DNA of 64,000 bases from Plantactinospora soyae. Lineage in GTDB: Bacteria > Actinomycetota > Actinomycetes > Mycobacteriales > Micromonosporaceae. Positions 55,168 through 64,000 of this stretch are shown piece by piece. The DNA lies in the NCBI RefSeq assembly GCF_014874095.1, contig NZ_JADBEB010000001.1, forward strand, positions 7,316,001 to 7,380,000, read 5' to 3'. The position numbers and the translations under genes were made by a program. The number at the start of each line of letters is the position of its first letter. Position 1 is the stretch's first letter. The notes under the pieces are model-generated. The model saw only the letters and a program-made list of their open reading frames with translations. It ran no database searches and was not told the DNA's origin.

Positions 55168-55331
55168 GGGCTGCTCCTACCCGGCTCACTCCGCGACGAT
55201 GGCCTTGATCGTACTTTGCGGACAAGCGGCCACCGATATGGGAGAAGCGATATGGCTTGACCAATGCGCATTGCCCTTTGCTCCGCTTATCCTGCGGATA
55301 CCGGCATCCCCCGCTCATGAGGAGCACGACG

Positions 55332-56834
55332 TTGAGACCCACCTCGATCCTGCGTGTTCTCGTGACCATGTCCATGGCAGGCACCGCAGCGCTCGGCGTT
55401 CCCGCCGGGGCAAGCGCGGCACCGCCTGACATGTCCGTGGCAGCCGCGCCCGACGTGTCCCTGACCAACCAGCGCGCACACCTGCAGCAGTTCCAGAGCA
55501 TCGCGAGCGCCAACGGTGGCAACCGCCGGTCGACCAGCCCCGGCTATACGGCGTCGGTGAACTACGTGTACGACCGGCTGGCCGCGGCCGGATACACCGT
55601 GGCGCGGCAGAACTGCACCTCCGGCTGCACCTCGGGCGCCGGCCCGAATGTCATCGCCGACTGGCCGGGCGGCGATCCCAACAGCGTTTACATGTTCGGG
55701 GCGCACCTCGACGGCGTGGCCGCCGGACCCGGTATCAACGACAACGCCTCCGGCTCCGCCACGCTGCTGGAGATCGCGCTCACCCTCGCCGCCACGAACC
55801 CGACGATGCGCAGCCGCGTCCGGTTCGCCTTCTGGACGGACGAGGAGCAGGGCCTCAACGGCTCGGAGTTCTACGCCAACACGCTACCGACGGCGGAGCG
55901 GGCGAAGATCAGGGCCTACTTCAACTTCGACATGGTCGCCTCCACCAATGGCGGCTACTTCGTCAACCGCATCACCTCTGCGGCAGGGCAGACGTTGAAG
56001 GCGTACTACGACGGCATCGGCGTGCCCACCGAGGAGAACACCGAGGGCGCGGGCCGGTCCGACGACGCCTCCTTCAACGCTATCGGGGTACAGACCTCCG
56101 GCGTGGCCGCCGGTGCGTCCCGGGTGAAGACGGCCGCCCAGGTCGCCAAGTGGGGCGGCACCCAGAGCGGATTCGACCCCTGCTACCACCGTGCCTGCGA
56201 CACGTACCCGAGCAACATCTCCACCACCGTCCTGGACCGGGCCGGCGACGCCGCCGCGTACGCCTTGTGGACCCTCGCCACCGGCACGGCGCCCGCTGCC
56301 GTCTGGTCGGACACCTTCGAGACGGCCACCGGCTGGACGACCAACCCGGGTGGTAGCGACACCGCGACGGCCGGCGGGTGGGAACGCGGCGACCCGCAGG
56401 ACACGAGTTCCAGCGGAGCCAAGCAGCTCGGCACCACCGTCTCCGGGATCAACGGCCTGGTCACGGGCCGGCTCGCCGGCACCGACGCGGGCGCGTACGA
56501 CGTCGATGGTGGCCTCACCAGCGTCCGCTCGCCGGCCATCACGGTACCGTCCGGCGGCACCGTCAACCTCTCCCTGTCGTGGTACCTCGCCCATGGCAGC
56601 AACGCCTCTTCCGCCGACTACTTCCGAGTCTCGATCGTTCATCCGAGCGGAACGACGGCGTTGTTCACCCAGCCGGGGGCCGCGAGCAACCGCAACGGCG
56701 TCTGGGCGACCGGCACCTGGAACGTCAGCGCGTACGCCGGGCAGTCCGTACGGATTCTGATCGAGGTCACCGATGCCTCGGGGGCCAGCCTCGTCGAGGC
56801 GGGCGTGGACGACGTCACCATCTCACGTCAGTAG
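55332..56834 (+). CDS. Secreted M28-family aminopeptidase with C-terminal beta-sandwich
   Basis: From TTG 55332 (GAGGAG seven bases upstream; ATG 55317 possible) the protein has 500 aa with a signal peptide ending near ASAAP. The co-catalytic zinc site is visible: His in FGAHLDGV, Asp in INDNASGS, Glu pair in TDEEQG, Asp in FNFDMVAS, His in CYHRACDTY. This is the Streptomyces-type leucine aminopeptidase fold. Residues about 350-500 form a beta-sandwich (WERGDPQDTSSS; SWYLAHGSNASSADYFRVSI), a probable binding or pro-domain that is absent in the shortest members. Confidence 0.92.
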   Translation: MRPTSILRVLVTMSMAGTAALGVPAGASAAPPDMSVAAAPDVSLTNQRAHLQQFQSIASANGGNRRSTSPGYTASVNYVYDRLAAAGYTVARQNCTSGCTSGAGPNVIADWPGGDPNSVYMFGAHLDGVAAGPGINDNASGSATLLEIALTLAATNPTMRSRVRFAFWTDEEQGLNGSEFYANTLPTAERAKIRAYFNFDMVASTNGGYFVNRITSAAGQTLKAYYDGIGVPTEENTEGAGRSDDASFNAIGVQTSGVAAGASRVKTAAQVAKWGGTQSGFDPCYHRACDTYPSNISTTVLDRAGDAAAYALWTLATGTAPAAVWSDTFETATGWTTNPGGSDTATAGGWERGDPQDTSSSGAKQLGTTVSGINGLVTGRLAGTDAGAYDVDGGLTSVRSPAITVPSGGTVNLSLSWYLAHGSNASSADYFRVSIVHPSGTTALFTQPGAASNRNGVWATGTWNVSAYAGQSVRILIEVTDASGASLVEAGVDDVTISRQ

Positions 56835-57179
56835 TCAGTGGCACGGCGACGCCAGCATCCTTGACCCTCAGTAGTCCGGTGGCCCAGCGGCATGCTCACG
56901 CACGTCTGCCCAGGTCGCCGGAGATACAGACCGGCCGGGTAAAGGAGTCGTCGCGACGGCGTCCGCCGAGCCTCGCCTGATCCCACTGTGGATGGGTGGT
57001 AGGCGCGTCCCTGTACCTACGACGATCCCTTGAAGTCTCCTGCCTCGACGGCAGAATTGCCGCCGTCCACAGCGGTGCGACCTGCGATGCTCTGGCGGTG
57101 AGCGCGCGGCGTCCGGGCGTCCGGACGCCGTCCAGGCCGTAAGGCCGGCCCCACCTTGCCAAACGCCCAAGGAGAGAGC
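56835..57179. other. Intergenic region, no recognised gene
   Basis: Short frames only. A GC-rich dyad GGCGTCC-N8-GGACGCC lies near 57107-57128, about 50 bp before the RTX-repeat gene, and might be a terminator or a regulatory site. Confidence 0.4.
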
Positions 57180-57662
57180 ATGCACCGGACCAACGCCTCG
57201 GCCCCCCGCCGCCTGCTGGGCGCCGCGACCAGCATCGGCATCGCCGTCGCCCTCACCCTGCTCGGCACCGCCCCTGCGCAGGCCGCCGTGGCGCCGGTGT
57301 TCTGCGATGGCGTACCCGCCACCATCATCGCTGACAGTATCGGCAACACCACCAACGGCACCCTGGGATCGGACGTCATCGTGACCTTCGACGGCGACGA
57401 CGTGATCTGGGCCAAGGAGGGCAACGACCTGATCTGCTCGGGCGGCGGCAACGACGACATCAATCCCAGCTTCGGAAACGACACCGTCTACGGCGAGGCC
57501 GGCGACGACACACTCGGCGGCTCGGCCGGCGACGACATCCTGTACGGCGGACCCGGCAACGACACCCTGATGGCCGGCACCGGCGATGACTTCGCTGACG
57601 GCGGCCCCGGCACCGACCTGTGCAGGCTCTTCGATCTGGCGCTCAACTGCGAGAGAAATTAA
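57180..57662 (+). CDS. Small secreted RTX-repeat calcium-binding protein
   Basis: The 160-aa protein has a signal peptide (LLGAATSIGIAVALTLLGTAPAQA) and then 5-6 glycine/aspartate nonapeptide repeats (GNDDINPSFGNDTVYGEAGDDTLGGSAGDDILYGGPGNDTLM), the calcium-binding parallel beta-roll. Two cysteine pairs are possible (FCDG; ICSGG; LCRLF; NCERN). It carries no enzyme domain. Actinomycete proteins of this size are of unknown function; a secreted calcium-dependent binder is likely. GGAGAG precedes ATG 57180. Confidence 0.85.
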   Translation: MHRTNASAPRRLLGAATSIGIAVALTLLGTAPAQAAVAPVFCDGVPATIIADSIGNTTNGTLGSDVIVTFDGDDVIWAKEGNDLICSGGGNDDINPSFGNDTVYGEAGDDTLGGSAGDDILYGGPGNDTLMAGTGDDFADGGPGTDLCRLFDLALNCERN

Positions 57663-57919
57663 CCAGCCCTGACGAGGCGACCCACTGCAGCAGGTGGCAG
57701 AAGGCAGGCGGAGCCACCGAGTCGCCGCCGTCGGAATCACCCCACCGACCTGCCCGTCGCTACGGGGCTGTCTCGCCAACGCCTTTGTCTCACATCCGGT
57801 TTGCGTCGTGACGCGCTGTGGTTCGAGCGGAGCTGGAAGACCTGCGCCTTCGGCCCATCGCCGGCCACGGGTGGGCGGCTGACCGCGAGACAGTTCCGAG
57901 GCCGGGGATCCGGGTCATC

Positions 57920-59096
57920 TCACGGGTGGAGCACGGCCTTGATCACGCCGTCTTCGCGTCGGTCGAAGCGGCGGTACAGGTCGGGTGCGTCCGCGAGTGT
58001 GCTGTGGTGGGTGACGATGACGCCGGGTCTGGCCCGGCCGGACACCACCAGGTCGCGCAGCAGCCGGGTGTAGCGGCGGTCGTGGGTACGGCCGAACCGG
58101 ACTGTGACGCCTTTGCTGAAGAGAGCTCCCCATGGTGCGACGAGGTCTTCGTGGGCGGTCGCACCGGGTCGTGGGTGCAGGTCCTTGTCCGGGTAGACAC
58201 CGGCAACGGCGATCGCGCCGGTCGGGTTGACCAGCCGGGCCGCATCGGCGATCACCTGGCCGGGATGTTCCTGGTCGGGGTGCTCGCGATCGCGGGCCTG
58301 GAACCCGACCGCGTCGATCACCTTGTCCACCCCGCCCAGTTTCTCCTCGCCGAGGGGCAGACCCGTCCGAGCCCGATCTTGACGGATCTGTTCGACCGGG
58401 TCGCCGCGGCGGAAGTCGATGGGGACCGCGTCGAGCTCCCCGGCCTTGTCCAGCCGGGCGTCCACGGCGTCCACGCAGTACACGACCCGGGCGCCCCGGA
58501 TCCGAGCCGAGTACGCGCTGAGCAAACCGATGGCGCCGGCGCCGAACACGGCCACCGTGTCGCCGGGCTCCACCCCGGCGAGGGTGGCGGCGGCGTGCCA
58601 TCCGGTGACGAAGGCATCGGCGAGCAGGACGAAGTCATCCTCGTACTCGTCACCGGGCTGGACCGGGCAGGGGCAGGCAGTTCGCGTCGGCCCACGGCAC
58701 GCGGAGCAGGTCGGCCAGGGCACCCCGGTACGGCCCCATCCCGGCGTAGCCGTACGCGGCGCCGGTCCCGTCGACCCGCGCCCGCAGGCAGGCCGCGGAG
58801 AGTCCCCGGGCGCACATCGCGCAGGTGCCGCAGAACAGGTGGGTGGGGATCACGACCCGCATGCCCGGCCGGACGGTCTGCACGGCACCACCCACCTGCT
58901 CGATCACGCCCAGGGGTTCGTGCCCGAGCACCAGGCCGGGGTTCGCACCGGTCCGCCCGTCGTACATGTGCAGGTCGCTGCCGCACAGAGCGCTGGCGGT
59001 GATCCGTACCACTGCGTCGGTATCCACCTCCAACCTCGCGTCGGGCACCTCCCGCACCCCAACAGTCCGGACGTCCTCGTAGACCACCGCTCTCAT
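57920..59096 (-). pseudogene. Zinc-dependent alcohol dehydrogenase, frameshifted
   Basis: Two overlapping frames give one MDR alcohol dehydrogenase. The first (ATG 59096) has the catalytic zinc motifs CGSDLHMYDG and GHEPLGVIEQVGG and the structural zinc CGTCAMCARGLSAAC. It ends at TGA near 58650 after LPLPGPAR. The second resumes with PVQPGDEYEDDFVLLADAF and has the nucleotide loop VFGAGAIGLLSAYSARIRGA. A one-base shift near 58660-58675 separates them; total length is 1177 nt, not a multiple of 3. Close to glutathione-independent formaldehyde dehydrogenases. A sequencing error cannot be excluded. Confidence 0.85.
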
Positions 59097-59317
59097 CCGT
59101 CCCGTACCTCTTCGCTCGTACCCAGCCAGCGCTCCCCGACCGCCCGGCCCGGTATGGCTGACTGCCCCTGTTGCCGGCGACCAGGGCAGGAGGATCCCCA
59201 ACAGTGGCCGGATAACTCCCCGCTGACGGCCAGACATTTTTCTCATACGCGCGGCCCTGGTGCACCACGCTCGAGAAATCGGACACCGTCGCCGATCTGG
59301 TCCGGCGCCGTACCGGG

Positions 59318-60280
59318 TCAATGACTTTTATCGATAAGTCGGTCAGCCAGCTCGGTCCGGGCGTACAGCACCACCCGGCCGGCTCGGGCCCTGCTCACCA
59401 ACCCGGTGGCGCGCAGCACCGCCAGGTGCTGGGAGACCGCGCTCGGCGTGACCCTTAACCGCCGGGCCAGATCGGTGGTCGAGGCGGGGCCGTCCAGCGC
59501 GGCCAGCAGCCGGGCCCGGGGACGGCCGATCAGATCCACGAGAGCGCCCGGCCCGGCCGGGCTCACGGACTCCCAGAGCGTGCCGATCCCTCGCGCGGGG
59601 TAGGCGACGACCGGGGGCTCGTCTGGGCCGACCGGACTGATGGTCTGTGGGGCGAACAGGGTCGGGATCAGCAGGAGGCCCCGCTTCGCCACCGGCACGT
59701 CATATTCCAGGCTTGCACCGGCATACAGCCGCAGCACGCCACCGGAGAAATGGGCCCGCCGGTCGAGGCTGAGCAGCAGGGTTGCGGCGCCCTCCCGGGC
59801 CAGCAACTGGCCCCGATGCAGCATGTCGGCCTCCAGCACGGCCCGCATCCGGGGCCAGTACGGCTCGATCGCGACCCGCCAGTAATCAGTCAGTGCGTCG
59901 GCGACGGCGTCGGGCAGGGCGGCGGGACGCCGGGCGAGGACCTCGGGCAGCGGGTGCTGGCCGTACACGGACCGCAGGTCCGCCAGGGCCTTGGTCGGCT
60001 CGGTGGCCCGAACCCGGTGCAGTTCGTCGGCGATGTCCGGCAACGGGGTGGTCGGGCGGGGCGCGATGAAGTCGGGCAGCCAGCCGCGCTCGGGCCCGAC
60101 CAGGGCGGCCAGTGGGGAATCGGTGGCCAGCAGGTCCCGGTGCCGCCGGATCCAGGGCAGGTGCAGTACGTGCCGCTCGGGCCAGCGCAGTGCCCACAGG
60201 CTGGTGGTGGCCTCCAGCAGCGGCGAGTAGCCGAACCGCATGTCCGCCAGGTCGTCGACACCAAGCTGATAACTGATCAT
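59318..60280 (-). CDS. ArsR-type winged-helix regulator with long N-terminal domain
   Basis: The 320-aa protein has a C-terminal ArsR HTH (LIGRPRARLLAALDGPASTTDLARRLRVTPSAVSQHLAVLRATGLVSRARAGRVVLY) and a 230-residue N-terminal domain of the DUF5937 type (SPLLEATTSLWALRWPERH). This layout is frequent in actinomycetes. It is divergent from the quinone reductase, with a perfect dyad at its start. It probably represses that gene. Confidence 0.9.
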   Translation of the reverse strand: MISYQLGVDDLADMRFGYSPLLEATTSLWALRWPERHVLHLPWIRRHRDLLATDSPLAALVGPERGWLPDFIAPRPTTPLPDIADELHRVRATEPTKALADLRSVYGQHPLPEVLARRPAALPDAVADALTDYWRVAIEPYWPRMRAVLEADMLHRGQLLAREGAATLLLSLDRRAHFSGGVLRLYAGASLEYDVPVAKRGLLLIPTLFAPQTISPVGPDEPPVVAYPARGIGTLWESVSPAGPGALVDLIGRPRARLLAALDGPASTTDLARRLRVTPSAVSQHLAVLRATGLVSRARAGRVVLYARTELADRLIDKSH

Positions 60281-60297
60281 TTAGCTTGATGCTAAAT
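60279..60297. promoter_or_regulatory. ArsR-type operator ATTTAGC-ttgat-GCTAAAT
   Basis: A perfect 7-bp inverted repeat in an AT-rich patch overlaps the ATG of the ArsR-type gene and lies 40 bp before the reductase start. Both position and form fit an autoregulated divergent operator. Confidence 0.65.
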
Positions 60298-60336
60298 CTG
60301 TGCCGTCGGGAAATCTGCTCGGGGAGGGTGTTCGAC

Positions 60337-61329
60337 ATGTCACTAGTTGTGCACCAGGTCGCCCGGCCGGCCGGGCGGGCCACCGCCGAACAGTTCACCA
60401 TCGTCGAGGAGCCCATGCCGGTCCCCGGCCCCGGCGAGGCCCTGGTCGAGAACCTCTATCTCTCGGTGGATCCGTACATGCGGGAGTTGATGGACTTCCA
60501 GGAGTTGCACATTCCGTTCGGCGGCCGGGCCATCGGCCAGGTGCTGGAGTCCAATGACCCGGGCCTGGCGGTCGGCGACCTGGTCTTCCACGTCCAGGGC
60601 TGGCGGACCCACGCGGTGGTGTCGATGCCGGCGGCACGGGTGTTGCCGCGGCTGGAGGGTGTTGCGGCCAGCGCATTCCTGAGCGTGCTCGGTGGCACCG
60701 GGTTGAGCGCGTACGTCGGCCTCAAGGAGATCGCCCGAGTCCAGCCCGGGGACTCGGTCTTCATCTCTGCCGCCGCCGGCGGGGTGGGCAGCGCGGCCGG
60801 ACAGATCGCCCGGTTGCTCGGCGCGACCCGGGTGGTCGGCAGTGCCGGCTCCGCCGGTAAGGTCCGGCACCTCATCGACGATCTTGGCTTCGACGCGGCG
60901 TTCAACTACCGCGACGGCGATCTGTCTGGCCAGTTGGCCGCCGCGGCCCCGGCCGGGATAGACGTCTATTTCGACAACGTGGGCGGCGAGCATTTGGCGG
61001 CGGCGATCGGCGCGCTCCGACCACACGGCCGGATCGCCTGGTGCGGCGCGGTCGCCCAGTACGACATTGCGGCCGAACCCCCGGCCGCGCCCTACAACCT
61101 CTTCGAGATCGTCGACAAGAGCCTGCGTCTGGAGGGCTTCCTGGTCCGGAACTACCGGCACCTCCAGCCCGAACTGGAGGAGTTCCTGATCCCACATCTG
61201 CGCACCGGCCGATTCCTGGTCGACGAGACGATCGTGGTCGGCTTCGAGAACGTGGTCGACGCCTTCCTGAGCATGCTCGCAGGCGCAAACACCGGAAAGA
61301 TGCTGCTCCGAGTCCATCAGACCGGATAG
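60337..61329 (+). CDS. NADP-dependent MDR oxidoreductase (CurA/LTB4DH type)
   Basis: The 330-aa protein has EPMPVPGPGEALVENLYLSVDPYMREL at the start, the nucleotide loop ISAAAGGVGSAAGQIARLLGATRVVGSAGS and VYFDNVGGEHLAAAI, all marks of the curcumin/leukotriene reductase branch. It reduces enone double bonds with NADPH. No zinc ligands. ATG 60337 follows GGGGAGG. Confidence 0.92.
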   Translation: MSLVVHQVARPAGRATAEQFTIVEEPMPVPGPGEALVENLYLSVDPYMRELMDFQELHIPFGGRAIGQVLESNDPGLAVGDLVFHVQGWRTHAVVSMPAARVLPRLEGVAASAFLSVLGGTGLSAYVGLKEIARVQPGDSVFISAAAGGVGSAAGQIARLLGATRVVGSAGSAGKVRHLIDDLGFDAAFNYRDGDLSGQLAAAAPAGIDVYFDNVGGEHLAAAIGALRPHGRIAWCGAVAQYDIAAEPPAAPYNLFEIVDKSLRLEGFLVRNYRHLQPELEEFLIPHLRTGRFLVDETIVVGFENVVDAFLSMLAGANTGKMLLRVHQTG

Positions 61330-62267
61330 GCCGGCAGCCACACCTTCTCGTCGGGGGTGTCCATCCGATTGGAGCCGAGATAGTCACGCAGTCTGCTGAG
61401 CGCGGGATGCCGGTTGTCGTCGCGCCAGATCAGTGACATCGGGTAGATCGGTGCCGGGTCGCGTACCGGTATGCGCCGCAGGTCGTAGCTGTCCGGCCAC
61501 AGGTATCGGGTGCGTTCGCCGGCCAGCGTCGCCAGTTCCGCGGAGTCGGCGATCTCGGCCAACAGTGCCTCGTTCCCGAAGACCGGCCCGACGAGGTCGA
61601 TGGTGAGGCCGAACGCGGTGGCGAGTTCGTCGTAGTAGGCGGCCCATTCGGTACCGGCGGCCATCCCGGGCATCCAGATGCGGTGTTCGGCGAGTTGTGC
61701 GGGCGTGACGGCGCGGGCGTTGGCGAGCGGATGGCGTGGCCCGACGAGGACCTCATGGTGCTCGTCGATCACCCGGGCGGTTCTGATCGCGGCTGGCAGT
61801 TGGCGCGCGGGGACGGGGACGGCGTGGAAGGTGGCGTCGATCGTCCCCGCCTCGACGGCGGCGGTCGCGGCATGGACGTCGGCGTCGAGGGTGACGACAT
61901 CCAGCTCGATCTGCGGATACGTACGGTGGAAGTCCTGCAGCAGTACGGCGGGAGCAGTCCGTCGACTGTGGACGTCAATGCGGAGGGCGCGCCGTCCGGG
62001 GCGCACGGAAGCGTCGGCGCGCGCTTCCACCCGGAGCAGTTCCCGGGCGTGGGGCAGGAAGGCCTGGCCGTCGATCGTGAGTCGGGCGCCGCGAGCCGTA
62101 CGGGTGAACAGCCGTACCTGCAGATCCTTCTCCAGTGCGGCGATGCGCTTGGACACGGCCTGCTGGGTGATCGACAGCGCGGCCGAGGCGTCCTGGAACT
62201 GGCCGGCATCGGCGGCGGCGACGAAGGTACGCACGGCGTCGAGATCCACAGACCAGATCCTACTCAC
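61317..62267 (-). CDS. LysR-family transcriptional regulator
   Basis: The 316-aa protein has a LysR HTH (DLDAVRTFVAAADAGQFQDASAALSITQQAVSKRIAALEKDLQVRLFTRTARGARLT) and the periplasmic-binding-like effector domain. It overlaps the reductase 3' end by 13 bp and is divergent from the MFS gene, its likely target. Confidence 0.92.
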   Translation of the reverse strand: MSRIWSVDLDAVRTFVAAADAGQFQDASAALSITQQAVSKRIAALEKDLQVRLFTRTARGARLTIDGQAFLPHARELLRVEARADASVRPGRRALRIDVHSRRTAPAVLLQDFHRTYPQIELDVVTLDADVHAATAAVEAGTIDATFHAVPVPARQLPAAIRTARVIDEHHEVLVGPRHPLANARAVTPAQLAEHRIWMPGMAAGTEWAAYYDELATAFGLTIDLVGPVFGNEALLAEIADSAELATLAGERTRYLWPDSYDLRRIPVRDPAPIYPMSLIWRDDNRHPALSRLRDYLGSNRMDTPDEKVWLPAYPV

Positions 62268-62378
62268 ACAACGATCGGTTGTGGCTCGCCGCCGGTTCGG
62301 TTGTTTGATCCGCTATCCCAGGCCTTGCTTTGATCACAGCGGTCAACAGCGAGTTGATCGAAGCGGGAGGTGTGGAAC

Positions 62379-63647
62379 TTGGCGACGAGACGATCGCTGG
62401 GTCGGCAGTTCGGATGGCTGTGGGCGGCGTACGCGGTCAGCGCCTATGGCTCCGGGTTCGGGTTCGGCGCGTTGCCGCTGATCGCCGTGCTGGTGCTGGA
62501 TGCCAGCCCCGCTCAGGTGTCCGTGTTGTCCGCGGTCGGGCCGGCAGTGGGCGCACTGATCGCGTTGCCGCTCGGACCGTGGGTGGAATTCCACCGCAAG
62601 CGGCCGGTGATGATCGCGATGGACCTGGCCCGGTTCGCGGTCATGCTGACAATCCCCATCGCGTACGCCCTCGGCCGGCTCAGTTTCGTCCAGTTGCTGG
62701 TCGTCTCGGCCGTGGTCGCCACCGCCAAAATCGCCTTCAACGCGGCCAGCGGCGCCTACCTCAAGGCCCTCGTCCGGCCGGACGACCTGCTCGTGGCCAA
62801 CGCGAGGTTCGAGTCGACGACGTGGAGTTCCATCGCGGTCGGCCCGCCGCTGGGCGGCGCTGCGGTCGGCCTGTTCGGGCCGGTCGTCACCATCGTGGCC
62901 GACGCGCTCAGCTACCTGTTCTCCGCGCTGGGGATCACGGCCATTCGAGGCCGAGAAGAAGACCCGCCGCGAGCCGGCAAGCGCCGGGTCCGGGCCGGTG
63001 AGCTGCTCGACGGCTGGCGGCACCTCCTGACCCACCGCGGCCTGCGGGCGCTCTACCTCAACCAACTGCTCGTCAGCGGACTGATCATGGCCACCGAGCC
63101 GCTGCTGGCCGTACTCCTGCTTCGCGAGCTCGGATTCCCACCCTGGCAGTACGGCCTCGCCTTCGCCGCCCCCTGCGTCGGCGGACTCATCGGTTCACGC
63201 CTGGCTCCTCGTGTCGTGGCCCGGTACGGCCAACACCGGATCCTTCGTACCGTCGGCACACTGCGGGCGATCTGGCTGATCGGCCTCGCGTTCGTCCAGC
63301 CCGGCGCCACCGGCCTCGCGACGGTGATCGCGGTCGAACTCGCGATCATCATCAGCATGAGCCTGTACAACCCGGTGCTCGCCACCTATCGCCTGGAACA
63401 CATACCCGGCGACCGCATCGCCCGTACCCTGTCCGCCTGGTCAATCAGCAGCAGCGCGGCCATCGCCATCCTCAGCGCACTCGGCGGACTGCTCGCCAAC
63501 GCCACCAGCCCACGCACGGCGATCGCGGTCGCGGGAATGCTGATCCTCGCCAGCCCGCTGCTGCTACCCCGCCGTCCGGATCCCGGAGTTCCACCGGACG
63601 TGAGCTGGCAACAGCCCGTGCCCAACCGCAGGCAGCGGTCTCCGTGA
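62379..63647 (+). CDS. MFS transporter (12 TM, drug-efflux type)
   Basis: The 422-aa protein from TTG 62379 (GGGAGG eight bases upstream; GTG 62370 overlaps the RBS) has about 12 helices and resembles MFS_3 exporters (VSAYGSGFGFGALPLIAVLVL; VADALSYLFSALGITAIRG; RLEHIPGDRIARTLSAWSISSSAAIAI). Divergent LysR regulator suggests control by an inducer. Substrate unknown. Confidence 0.88.
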   Translation: MATRRSLGRQFGWLWAAYAVSAYGSGFGFGALPLIAVLVLDASPAQVSVLSAVGPAVGALIALPLGPWVEFHRKRPVMIAMDLARFAVMLTIPIAYALGRLSFVQLLVVSAVVATAKIAFNAASGAYLKALVRPDDLLVANARFESTTWSSIAVGPPLGGAAVGLFGPVVTIVADALSYLFSALGITAIRGREEDPPRAGKRRVRAGELLDGWRHLLTHRGLRALYLNQLLVSGLIMATEPLLAVLLLRELGFPPWQYGLAFAAPCVGGLIGSRLAPRVVARYGQHRILRTVGTLRAIWLIGLAFVQPGATGLATVIAVELAIIISMSLYNPVLATYRLEHIPGDRIARTLSAWSISSSAAIAILSALGGLLANATSPRTAIAVAGMLILASPLLLPRRPDPGVPPDVSWQQPVPNRRQRSP

Positions 63648-63766
63648 AGCCGAGTGAGGGGGCCGCCAACAGCTGACAGACGCAAGCCACGCGACAACAG
63701 CACGTACCAACCCGAGCCACACGTGGGACATCGCGGCCGGGCCACCGATGCAGAAAGGCACACTTC

Positions 63767-64000
63767 ATGACTGTCACCGCAGTTGACCCATCCAGCGCGC
63801 TGGTCATCATCGACCTGCAGAATGCCATCGTCGGCGCTCCCCTGGTCCCCTACACCGGCCCGCAGGTGGTGGCTCGGGCGGTCGAGTTGGCCCGCGCCTT
63901 CCACGAACACAGCGCCCCGGTCGTCCTCGTCCGGTTGACGGCCCGCGCGGACGGATCGGATGCCGTACCGGGCCGCAACGAGATCCCGACCCGGCCCGGC
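63767..64000 (+). CDS. Isochorismatase-family cysteine hydrolase, 3' truncated by window edge
   Basis: From ATG 63767, 78 codons are visible: SALVIIDLQNAIVG has the catalytic Asp at the start of the family motif, and HEHSAPVVLVRLTARADGSD follows. The catalytic Cys lies beyond the window. These enzymes act on isochorismate, nicotinamide or related amides. It is 119 bp downstream of the MFS gene and may share its regulation. Confidence 0.85.
   Translation, partial: MTVTAVDPSSALVIIDLQNAIVGAPLVPYTGPQVVARAVELARAFHEHSAPVVLVRLTARADGSDAVPGRNEIPTRPG

Overview
The window is very GC-rich DNA with strong G/C bias at third codon positions, frequent GTG and TTG starts, Tat-type secretion signals, ABC-F and GntR/TetR-rich gene content and F420-type enzymes. 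This points to an actinomycete, most plausibly a member of the Micromonosporaceae; that placement is inferred from composition and gene families, not from a marker gene. No rRNA operon, CRISPR array, PKS/NRPS assembly line or complete prophage is seen.

Region 1 (1-10 kb) is a carbohydrate island. It holds the 3' part of a GH51 arabinofuranosidase, a Tat-exported GH36-type alpha-galactosidase, and a GntR/UTRA regulator. These are followed by a tight run agaZ - agaS - BadF-type sugar kinase - EamA permease, closed by a strong intrinsic terminator. The set reads as a non-PTS galactosamine/N-acetylgalactosamine route: enzyme outside the cell, permease, kinase, isomerase/deaminase, tagatose-phosphate step. 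A second, broken agaZ/gatZ copy lies between the alpha-galactosidase and the regulator.

Region 2 (10-24 kb) contains a berberine-bridge-type flavoenzyme with its TetR regulator, an ABM-fold protein and a quinone oxidoreductase. A GDSL hydrolase, a TPR protein, a divergent alpha/beta hydrolase and TetR pair, two unrecognised proteins around a 7-bp tandem repeat, and a DinB protein follow. The region ends with an ABC-F ATPase beside a macrolide-type glycosyltransferase and a TetR regulator, which may be a resistance cassette.

Region 3 (24-41 kb) has a CPBP protease - histidine kinase - response regulator operon and a deletion scar joining the tail of a GH1 beta-glucosidase to the tail of a LacI regulator. 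It also has a GntR-TetR fusion regulator, an acetyltransferase, an esterase, an MFS drug exporter with a DsbA/FrnE-like protein, a DGPF protein - ECF42 sigma factor - RibD/DHFR-like operon, small membrane proteins with a PadR regulator, a SMI1/KNR4-like protein and a DUF4097 protein.

Region 4 (41-52 kb) is accessory in character. It has a leftover ECF42 3' fragment, a 128-nt tRNA-like element, many single small enzymes (HAD, three GNATs, glyoxalase-fold, GrpB, DHFR-like, F420-type reductase), a secreted TAP-type peptidase and a frameshifted IS630 element. Region 5 (52-64 kb) has an APH-fold kinase, secreted GH5 and M28 enzymes, a small secreted RTX-repeat protein, a frameshifted zinc alcohol dehydrogenase, an ArsR-regulated reductase, a LysR/MFS pair and the start of an isochorismatase-family hydrolase.

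Starts were chosen by ribosome-binding-site spacing and family length where the longest reading frame looked wrong.
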